A stretch of 5,330 nucleotides of DNA from Aliarcobacter sp. (GTDB lineage Bacteria > Campylobacterota > Campylobacteria > Campylobacterales > Arcobacteraceae). A program made the translations under genes and the position numbers. The stretch lies in the NCBI GenBank assembly GCA_017996075.1, contig JAGOHQ010000070.1, positions 1-5,330 on the forward strand, given 5' to 3'. Below, in pieces: positions 1-5,330 of this stretch (position 1 is its first letter; every line of letters begins with the position of its first letter). Under the pieces are notes generated by a model. It was not told the DNA's origin, did no database searches, and worked only from the letters and a program-made list of their open reading frames with translations.

Positions 1-3000
1 TTTTGGTTTGATTTTGTCAAATCTAGTTCTTACTTTTTGAGGTATAGTCTCTTTGTGCTCAGTTGGTAATAGTTCTAAAATCTTTTCATTTGCATTGTCA
101 AATGCTTTTTCTAAGCTATCACTATTTACTCTTTGATTTATAAAGTCTATATTGTTTGAGTTTTCACAACTTGATTTTATAGCTTGTAGTGGTTTTATAA
201 CTGAACTTTTGTCACCTTGAATTTTTGAAAATGATTCAAGTGATTGGATTTTTGATATTAACTCATCTACTTTTGCTAATGCTTCTCTTCTTACAGAATC
301 TATCATTGGATTTAGTTGCTCTTCAATTGCTTTTAGTGAAGTTTTAGCAGCTTGAATTTTGTTTGCTTTATATGGTTCTAAATCTTTCATTAAAGCATAT
401 AAATCATTTATTTTTTCATCTTTTATATGATATAAGTTATCTTTATTTGCAGAGATAAATGAAGATATCTCATCATATATTTTTCTTTTATCACCTTCCA
501 TAAATTCAAATAAAGAGTCAAGTAAATCCTCTTTTAAATCTAGCAACTTATCTTCATATTTTTTTATATCTGTAAAGAAATTATCATAATCTAGTTTTTC
601 AAAAACTTTTATTTCCTCTATTGCTTTTTTAAAACTATCTTTAAATGAATATGGATGAGATAAAAATGAATTCAACTTTGATAAAGTTCTCTCATACTCT
701 TTATTTGCTAACTCTATAATCTCTCTAGCACTTGTAGAAGTAAAGTTTCCATTTGGAAAGAACTCTTTTAAAATATCTTTTGCAACTTTTATATCTTTAT
801 CATCTATTTTTTCTACAATTGCAACAATTATATTTGATTGCTCTCTGTTGTTGCTCAAAATAGCTAATATCTCTTGTTTTGTTAAAGGATTTGAACTTCT
901 TTTTAAATCAACTCTTTTTTTCATAAACATAGAAGCAATCAAACATAAAATCGCACTTTGATACCAACCATATGGTTTGATACTATATTGCTCTAAAAGT
1001 TTTGATACAGTTACATTTTGATGAGTTGCTTTTTGTCTTTTTAAGAAGTTAAATATCTCATTTTCTGCTTCATTTAAAGCATCATCACTACCTGTTAATA
1101 AATCATCACTTTGCATTAAAATAGTTTTTATATCTGTTTCATTGTAAATTTTATTTAACATAGTGATATTTGGATAAATTACAGGAATTGCTGTATTTAT
1201 TGCTTTATCAATTAAAAGTTTAGGGTCACTTGATTTTATATCTAAAATCGAACCATTAAAATATATTTTTGCATTTGAAAACATCTCTTTTAGTGAATCT
1301 AAAAGCTTATCTCTTCTTTTGTTGTTATCACTTGCTTTATTCATCAATAAAGCTCTTTCTGTATCTGTTAGATTACCATTTTGTTTTTGAGGAATAAATT
1401 TTTGAGTTTTTGTAAATAGCTCTAAATCTTTTATAAAAGTAAAATTTGGCTCTAAATAAACTATTATATCTCTATCACCAATTGATTTTGCAAGAAGTCT
1501 CTCCTCTTTGTAATCATCACTTATAAGTGGTGTAATGATATTTAAAACTATATCTTCATCTTTGCCTTTTACTAAAACATCATCCATTTTTCTAGCAAAT
1601 ATATAATCTTGTTTGTTAAACTCATATCTAACTTTGTTTGTTCTTAAAATATCGTCATAAACCCACTTAATCAACTCAGCAGTAACTTCTCTTTGTTCAA
1701 TAGAGATTGCTTTAATCTCATTTTCTATATCTTTTTCAACATCTGTTAAATACTCATAAATATCACCTATTTTTTGAATAAAAACATTTTCAATTAATAT
1801 TGTAAGAGATTGAGTAACTTGCTTTTTTAAATCACTTATATCACAATCAACACTATTTACAAGAAGTGTAGTGATATTGTCTATATTTGGATTAAACTCT
1901 TTTACATATTTAACCATAAATAAAATCTTTAAAATTTTTACTTCTAAACTATTTACTCCCAATGAATTTATAGCTTGATTTATTTGTGCTTGTAACTCAC
2001 CTCTAATAGTTGAACTTAATCCATCAAAAAATCTATCAAATGTAGCAATAGTACCAATGCTATCTTCACTAACTTTAATAGTTACATTTTGAACAACATC
2101 TAGCATACTTCTTTCACCAATAGATTGGTGTTTTCCTTGAAAAGAGTTATTTCTTGATAATCCCATAATACAAGATTGAAACAAATCCATTTGATATGGA
2201 ACAAAAGGATAAATAGTTGCAAATTCATCTGATGTCGAGTAAGATTTATATCTTTTTTCTCTATCACTAAAATGAATAATTGATTTTAAAGAGTTTTGAA
2301 CTTTTCCAAATAAAGATACTAAATCCGTATATGAATCCTCTTTTTTGTCTAAAAGTCTTTTTTGAATAACTTCATTTGCATTTTGACTTGTAAGATTTAA
2401 TTTTACTTTAAATCTTCCCATAATTTTTGAGAAGTCAAATTCTGTTGATTTTTGATTTGCAACAAGATCACTTACAGCACTTTGAGATGTTACAACAACC
2501 CAAGCTTGTCCTTTACAAACAGTTGCTAAAGTTTCAACTATTGTTTGAAGGTTTAACATAAGTTTTGTGTTATCACCAATAAACTGCCCTACTTCATCTA
2601 CACAAAAAATAAGTCTATAATTTGGCTCTTGTTTACTAATATACTCTTTTACTTCATTTGCAAACTCTTCGATTGATAAAGAGTAATTCTCTTCATATTT
2701 ATCAATAGTATCACTTGCACTTTCAATAGATATTCCTTTAACCTCACTCAAGGCTTGAGCAACGCTATCAATTTCTAAATGAATAGTTTCTCTTCCTGTT
2801 TCCCAGTTTTCGCCACTATGTGCTTTAAATTTTGATTTAAAGTCTTCAAATAATCCTTGTTTATCTAAATCACTCTCAAATTTAGCTATGTAACCAAACT
2901 TCGGATAATATCCTCTCATTTCATTAAATACTTTCATAAAAACAGTTAATATCGCATCATCACTATTTTTTCCATTGTTTTCGGCTTTTTGGTCAATATT

Positions 3001-3384
3001 AAACAAAATAGAGTGTGCAGGTACTTTTAAAGCTTTTTGTATATTATTTTTTAATTCAAAATCTTCTTGTCCAATTTTTTGAATAAAAAGTTCTCCAATT
3101 AAATCAGAGTGTATTCTTTGATTTGAAAGTATGTAAGATAATATTTTTAATAAGTGAGATTTACCACTTCCAAAAAAACCACTAATCCAAACACCAATAC
3201 TTTCAGTTGGTTTTCCAATAGTTGAGCTATAAATCTCAAAAAACTCATCTAACTTTTTTGATAAATCATTTGTTATTACATACTCATCTACTTCTTGAAA
3301 TATTGCTTCATCACTTAAGTTATCAGCTTTTATAACACCTTCAATAGTTCTTTTAATATCTTTTTTGAAAATATCTTTAATCAT
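1..3384 (-). CDS. brxC: BREX system P-loop ATPase BrxC (3' end outside window)
   Basis: This is the large ATPase of BREX phage defence. In characterised systems it works in the cytoplasm with BrxB, PglX and PglZ in host methylation and phage exclusion. I read the frame triplet by triplet and it is open for 1128 codons from ATG at 3384 to the window edge, with no internal stop. The family is usually about 1200 residues, so only a short C-terminal part is missing. The Walker A motif GFFGSGKS lies at residues 69-76, inside WISGFFGSGKSHLLK. The Walker B motif LIFCVDEVGQF is at 258-268, with the acidic pair D263-E264. A sensor-like VVVTSQ lies at 296-301, followed by IMGRF at 321-325. A YPFVPYQ motif is at 392-398. 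From about residue 900 the chain is highly charged and looks helical, possibly coiled coil. The start is supported by a G-rich ribosome site (GGGGGA at 3395-3400) that abuts the brxB stop, 15 bases upstream. It is third in a brxA-brxB-brxC operon. The family call is firm; the exact BREX subtype is inferred. Confidence 0.95.
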   Translation of the reverse strand, partial: MIKDIFKKDIKRTIEGVIKADNLSDEAIFQEVDEYVITNDLSKKLDEFFEIYSSTIGKPTESIGVWISGFFGSGKSHLLKILSYILSNQRIHSDLIGELFIQKIGQEDFELKNNIQKALKVPAHSILFNIDQKAENNGKNSDDAILTVFMKVFNEMRGYYPKFGYIAKFESDLDKQGLFEDFKSKFKAHSGENWETGRETIHLEIDSVAQALSEVKGISIESASDTIDKYEENYSLSIEEFANEVKEYISKQEPNYRLIFCVDEVGQFIGDNTKLMLNLQTIVETLATVCKGQAWVVVTSQSAVSDLVANQKSTEFDFSKIMGRFKVKLNLTSQNANEVIQKRLLDKKEDSYTDLVSLFGKVQNSLKSIIHFSDREKRYKSYSTSDEFATIYPFVPYQMDLFQSCIMGLSRNNSFQGKHQSIGERSMLDVVQNVTIKVSEDSIGTIATFDRFFDGLSSTIRGELQAQINQAINSLGVNSLEVKILKILFMVKYVKEFNPNIDNITTLLVNSVDCDISDLKKQVTQSLTILIENVFIQKIGDIYEYLTDVEKDIENEIKAISIEQREVTAELIKWVYDDILRTNKVRYEFNKQDYIFARKMDDVLVKGKDEDIVLNIITPLISDDYKEERLLAKSIGDRDIIVYLEPNFTFIKDLELFTKTQKFIPQKQNGNLTDTERALLMNKASDNNKRRDKLLDSLKEMFSNAKIYFNGSILDIKSSDPKLLIDKAINTAIPVIYPNITMLNKIYNETDIKTILMQSDDLLTGSDDALNEAENEIFNFLKRQKATHQNVTVSKLLEQYSIKPYGWYQSAILCLIASMFMKKRVDLKRSSNPLTKQEILAILSNNREQSNIIVAIVEKIDDKDIKVAKDILKEFFPNGNFTSTSAREIIELANKEYERTLSKLNSFLSHPYSFKDSFKKAIEEIKVFEKLDYDNFFTDIKKYEDKLLDLKEDLLDSLFEFMEGDKRKIYDEISSFISANKDNLYHIKDEKINDLYALMKDLEPYKANKIQAAKTSLKAIEEQLNPMIDSVRREALAKVDELISKIQSLESFSKIQGDKSSVIKPLQAIKSSCENSNNIDFINQRVNSDSLEKAFDNANEKILELLPTEHKETIPQKVRTRFDKIKPK

Positions 3385-3390
3385 TTTTTT

Positions 3391-3402
3391 GTTTTCCCCC
3401 TA
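3391..3402 (-). promoter_or_regulatory. G-rich ribosome binding site of brxC touching the brxB stop
   Basis: On the minus strand the brxB TAG stop runs straight into GGGGGAAAAC. The G-run (3396-3400) is the only strong purine/G motif ahead of brxC and lies 11 bases before its ATG. A ribosome ending brxB would sit directly on this site, which suggests coupled translation or reinitiation. Confidence 0.5.
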
Positions 3403-3990
3403 TTTTACTAAATTTACTGTTTCTAAATTGAATGCTCTATAATAATTATCATCTTTTAATTTTCCAAATAAACTTAAACTTGTGCCATCGTAAATTCCTG
3501 GAAAAAACATAACGGTAGGTCTATCTTTTACACTATTTTGTAAATTATTTAAAACTGTGTGAGATCTTAAAAATGGATAAACTTGTCCAATTCCTGTTAA
3601 AAAGAAAATATTTGAAGCGTTATTTACTGTTAGCTCTTCTATTTTTGGAATTAAATATTTTTGAGTATCAATAGCACCTTGTATTGTTTTATAAAGCTTT
3701 TCTTTTGATAAATTTGGCTCTTTTTGGATTAGTTTTTCTAAAATTCCTCTATCTTTTAGCATTTCCATAACAAGTTCAAATAGATTAATCTCATAAACTG
3801 AAATTCCATTTATTTTTAATCTATTTTTTAATCTTTCAATCTCACTAAATATATAAACCTCTTGTGAAGGATTATATGAACTTATATAAAATGGTATTTC
3901 TCCACCAATAGATTCCATTGATAAAAAATTTTCATTTATAAAAGTCTGATATAGTTTTTCAAATTTTTCTTCAACTCTCTCTAATTTCAT
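3400..3990 (-). CDS. brxB: BREX protein BrxB (DUF1788 family)
   Basis: BrxB is a small core BREX protein of about 200 residues. It is required for defence in studied type 1 systems and is thought to associate with BrxC, PglX and PglZ; it has no known enzymatic activity. The 196-residue product has the normal family length. It carries the family's C-terminal signature blocks: LTGIGQVYPFLRSHTVLNNL at 131-150, PTVMFFPGIYDG at 158-169, LSLFG at 172-176 and NYYRAF at 182-187. An N-terminal block GGEIPFYISSYNP lies at 29-41. There is no signal peptide or membrane segment. The ATG start overlaps the brxA stop by four bases (ATGA). A good ribosome site, AAAGAAAGG, ends five bases before it inside the end of brxA, so translation is probably coupled to brxA. 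The stop is TAG at 3402-3400. Recognition rests on motif memory and on its position between brxA and brxC. Confidence 0.94.
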   Translation of the reverse strand: MKLERVEEKFEKLYQTFINENFLSMESIGGEIPFYISSYNPSQEVYIFSEIERLKNRLKINGISVYEINLFELVMEMLKDRGILEKLIQKEPNLSKEKLYKTIQGAIDTQKYLIPKIEELTVNNASNIFFLTGIGQVYPFLRSHTVLNNLQNSVKDRPTVMFFPGIYDGTSLSLFGKLKDDNYYRAFNLETVNLVK

Positions 3991-4613
3991 AAATACCTTT
4001 CTTTAATTTTATCAATCTCATAATCTGTAAATAAAAAAGCTTTTAAATAAGCTGGATTATCTTTTGCTATTAACTCTATTACCTCATTACTCAAGATTGG
4101 TTTTAAAATATTTTTATTTTTAGTGCTATCAATGAACATTGATTCTTCAAGTATTCTAAATAAAACTTGCTTTAATTTATACTCAGTGTTTTGAGTAATA
4201 TTTTCCAACTGTTCTATTGCATATTTTTTACTCTCAAAAAATGATTCATAGTCACTATTTAGTATTCGATAATCAAACATTAAAAACTTTTTTAAAACAA
4301 CTTCAACTATAAATTCAAAAATAAATCTATATGTTTTTAAAATAGCTAAAAATATTAGATTTCTTATATCCGAACTACTTGCATCTTTAAAATATTCTAA
4401 TTGTTCAGAAGTTAAAGATTCTACCCTTCTTTTAATTTCTATAAAAACTCTTTTTCTTGAAGAAACTGATTGCTTTTGCATAATATTCTCTTCTATTACA
4501 AAATCTTTAGTTTTTTCCCAATCTCTAAATTCTAAATATTTTTTTATAACTTCATGCGTTTCATGTAACATCAAAGTTGCTGCTGTATATGAAAATATAT
4601 AACTATTATCCAA
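3987..4613 (-). CDS. brxA: BREX protein BrxA (DUF1819 family), TTG start
   Basis: BrxA is the small first protein of type 1 and related BREX operons. Structural work on a homologue reports an all-helical fold that binds DNA; its exact step in defence is unsettled. This 208-residue product has the usual length, is predominantly helical and has no signal peptide. Family features are visible: an N-terminal YIFSYTAATLMLHETHEVI stretch (5-23), a tryptophan-containing segment followed by ENIMQKQSVSSRKRVFIEI (42-60) with a basic KRRVESL next to it, and a C-terminal NPAYLKAFLF (186-195). The start is TTG at 4613-4611. An in-frame stop (TAG at 4637-4635) lies just upstream and no ATG or GTG falls between. 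The sequence TTAAGAG, seven bases ahead, is a reasonable ribosome site, which fixes the start. It leads the operon, and its TGA stop overlaps the brxB ATG. Confidence 0.93.
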   Translation of the reverse strand: MDNSYIFSYTAATLMLHETHEVIKKYLEFRDWEKTKDFVIEENIMQKQSVSSRKRVFIEIKRRVESLTSEQLEYFKDASSSDIRNLIFLAILKTYRFIFEFIVEVVLKKFLMFDYRILNSDYESFFESKKYAIEQLENITQNTEYKLKQVLFRILEESMFIDSTKNKNILKPILSNEVIELIAKDNPAYLKAFLFTDYEIDKIKERYL

Positions 4614-4717
4614 TTTTTTTCTCTTAATTAAAATCTATATAAATAGTTTTTAGGATACCTTTTTTTTACTTTTGAACATTTGAAGTAATCATACCATTTC
4701 TAAATCCCCAAACTTAA
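4614..4717 (-). promoter_or_regulatory. Leader of the brxABC operon with candidate -10 box
   Basis: These 104 bases separate the regulator remnant from brxA and hold no gene. On the minus strand an A+T-rich CTATTTATATAGAT (4646-4633) offers a candidate -10 box (TATATA at 4641-4636), about 20 bases before the brxA TTG. There is no convincing -35 hexamer, which is common in Campylobacterota promoters. The hexamer TTTGAA occurs twice on the plus strand, at 4671-4676 and 4679-4684, eight bases apart. ATACC occurs at 4655-4659 and 4691-4695. These are possible regulator contacts, but short repeats are expected by chance in such DNA. I see no stem-loop strong enough to call a terminator. The operon could instead be read from a promoter further right. 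Confidence 0.35.
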
Positions 4718-4990
4718 TCACTCAAATACTTTTACAAATTCATCTATATTTTTCTTTATAGCTTCTTTTAGCTCAAGTGGTTCTATTACTCTTACGTGTG
4801 GAATATATCTTTGTATTGTTGGGATTATTTCCATTAGGTTTGTGACAACTATTTCAAAATCTATTGATTTATCATCATATTGTTTTAAAACTCTTTGAGT
4901 TTGATTTAGTGGTTTTCTAAGGAAGTATCTTGATACTTCTTTATTTGCAAACAATATTACTGATATTTTTTCACTATCTAATTTATCCTT
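4718..4990 (-). pseudogene. WYL-family regulator remnant, C-terminal (WCX) part only; BrxR-like by position
   Basis: The frame encodes only the end of a WYL-domain transcriptional regulator. These proteins normally have about 300 residues: an N-terminal winged helix, a central WYL ligand-sensing domain and a C-terminal WCX dimerisation region. What remains is about 90 residues matching the WCX pattern: SEKISVILFANKEVSRYFLRK, PLNQTQRVLKQ, FEIVVTNLMEIIPTIQRY and PHVRVIEPLELKEAI. The family match carries upstream through about 4975. The frame then continues to an in-frame TAA at 5002-5000, and the WYL core and helix-turn-helix are absent. A nominal TTG start at 4954 would give 78 residues, but it falls inside the conserved block and has no ribosome site, so I regard it as not genuine. 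It lies on the same strand and directly upstream of brxA, where BrxR-type repressors sit in some BREX loci. The remnant cannot bind DNA like the intact family. A residual dimerising peptide is possible but unsupported. Confidence 0.75.
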
Positions 4991-5000
4991 GAAGCTATTT
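4975..5000. other. Probable rearrangement junction between two 5'-truncated genes
   Basis: The minus-strand regulator remnant loses family resemblance at about 4975-4990, and the plus-strand fragment becomes open at 4982. Both genes lack their 5' portions and point away from each other, with no intergenic DNA between them. The simplest reading is a deletion across a divergent gene pair that removed both N-termini and the shared promoter region. An inversion breakpoint or an assembly chimera would look the same. I see no inverted repeats or target duplication that would implicate an insertion sequence. Confidence 0.5.
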
Positions 5001-5330
5001 TAAAAGAACTATTAATAAAAAATGAAATTTGTAAAAGTAATTTCTATTTATCATCAAAATGGAAATCATTTAAAGATTTCAAATTTTTTGTTCCAATAGA
5101 TTGTAAAAATGATTCAGAAGATACTTGTTGGGAAAAAATAATCATTGATAACAACATAAATATAGTAAATATAGATTTATTTGATAGATTTAAAATAAAT
5201 AGAATTCAAGAGCTAAAAGATAATTTTGAAAATATAGAGTTTATAGCATTTAAAAATGACGATTATTTTGCAATAACTAGAACTAATGAATTTATACTTC
5301 CAAATATAAAAGAGTCATTAAAAATATATA
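4982..5330 (+). pseudogene. Unrecognised plus-strand gene fragment, 5' end missing, runs off right edge
   Basis: One plus-strand frame is open for 116 codons, from just after a TAA at 4979-4981 to the window edge. It contains no ATG, GTG or TTG codon at all. An open run of this length is unlikely by chance in such A+T-rich DNA, and the codons (AAA, GAA, GAT, ATA, AAT) look like real coding use for this genome. It is therefore probably the interior of a gene whose start was lost at the junction near 4975-5000, with its 3' end beyond the window. The peptide is soluble-looking and lysine/asparagine/isoleucine-rich. It includes FVPIDCKNDSEDTCWEKI, FDRFKINRIQELKDNFENIE and DDYFAITRTNEFILP. It has no signal peptide or membrane helix, and I do not recognise a family. 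It faces away from the regulator remnant and is not part of the BREX operon. A true start at ATT or ATA, or a frameshift, cannot be excluded. Confidence 0.55.

Noticed and set aside
1..3384. Possible frameshift or internal stop in brxC
   Set aside because: Each triplet from 3384 down to 1 was read on the minus strand and no stop was found. Motifs appear in the expected order, so the gene is only cut by the window edge.
4651..4670. Possible rho-independent terminator (AGGATACCT followed by T-run, plus strand)
   Set aside because: The possible stem is only three base pairs, too weak for a terminator. On the minus strand there is no T-run after it.
4718..4954. A complete 78-residue protein starting at TTG 4954
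   Set aside because: The supposed start lies in the middle of a conserved WYL C-terminal block that continues upstream in frame (SEKISVI), and no ribosome site precedes it. It is better read as part of a truncated regulator.
5022..5099. Small plus-strand ORF starting at ATG 5022 (25 codons)
   Set aside because: It is out of frame with the long open run, ends quickly at TAG, and has only a weak purine-rich upstream sequence. It is most likely a shadow.
1..5330. CRISPR array, tRNA, rRNA, insertion sequence or prophage attachment site
   Set aside because: No regularly spaced repeats, no tRNA-like cloverleaf segment, no transposase-like frame and no paired terminal repeats were seen on either strand.

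Overview
The window is strongly A+T-rich, with T/A-biased codons, a TTG start and tightly packed genes. This composition and the protein flavour suggest a Campylobacterota host (Arcobacter/Aliarcobacter-like). The taxon is inferred from composition only. Nearly all of the window (1-4613) is the front end of a BREX phage-defence operon on the minus strand, read from right to left.

Layout, in the direction of transcription: (i) 4990-4718, the C-terminal part of a WYL-family transcriptional regulator, in the position where BREX loci often carry their BrxR-type repressor. Its N-terminal DNA-binding half is missing. (ii) 4717-4614, a 104-bp leader with the likely operon promoter. (iii) 4613-3987, brxA (DUF1819 type), starting at TTG. 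(iv) 3990-3400, brxB (DUF1788 type), which overlaps brxA through an ATGA junction. (v) 3384-1, brxC, the large P-loop ATPase. It is open for all 1128 codons and runs off the left edge, so its C-terminus and the rest of the system (normally pglX, pglZ and brxL) lie outside the window.

To the right of the regulator remnant, 4982-5330 holds a plus-strand open frame of 116 codons. It has no ATG, GTG or TTG and runs off the right edge, and it looks like the body of another gene that has lost its 5' end. The two broken genes therefore meet head to head at about 4975-5000, as expected if a deletion or other rearrangement removed a divergent promoter region and both N-termini.

Functionally, brxA-brxB-brxC in this order is the start of a BREX module (best fit type 1; types 5 and 6 share these genes). 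BrxB and BrxC are core factors that act with the PglX methyltransferase and PglZ to mark host DNA and block phage replication. The defence genes present are intact as far as they can be seen. The unusual part is the loss of the regulator's DNA-binding half and the rearrangement scar next to the operon promoter. I see no RNA genes, CRISPR array, insertion sequence or convincing terminator.
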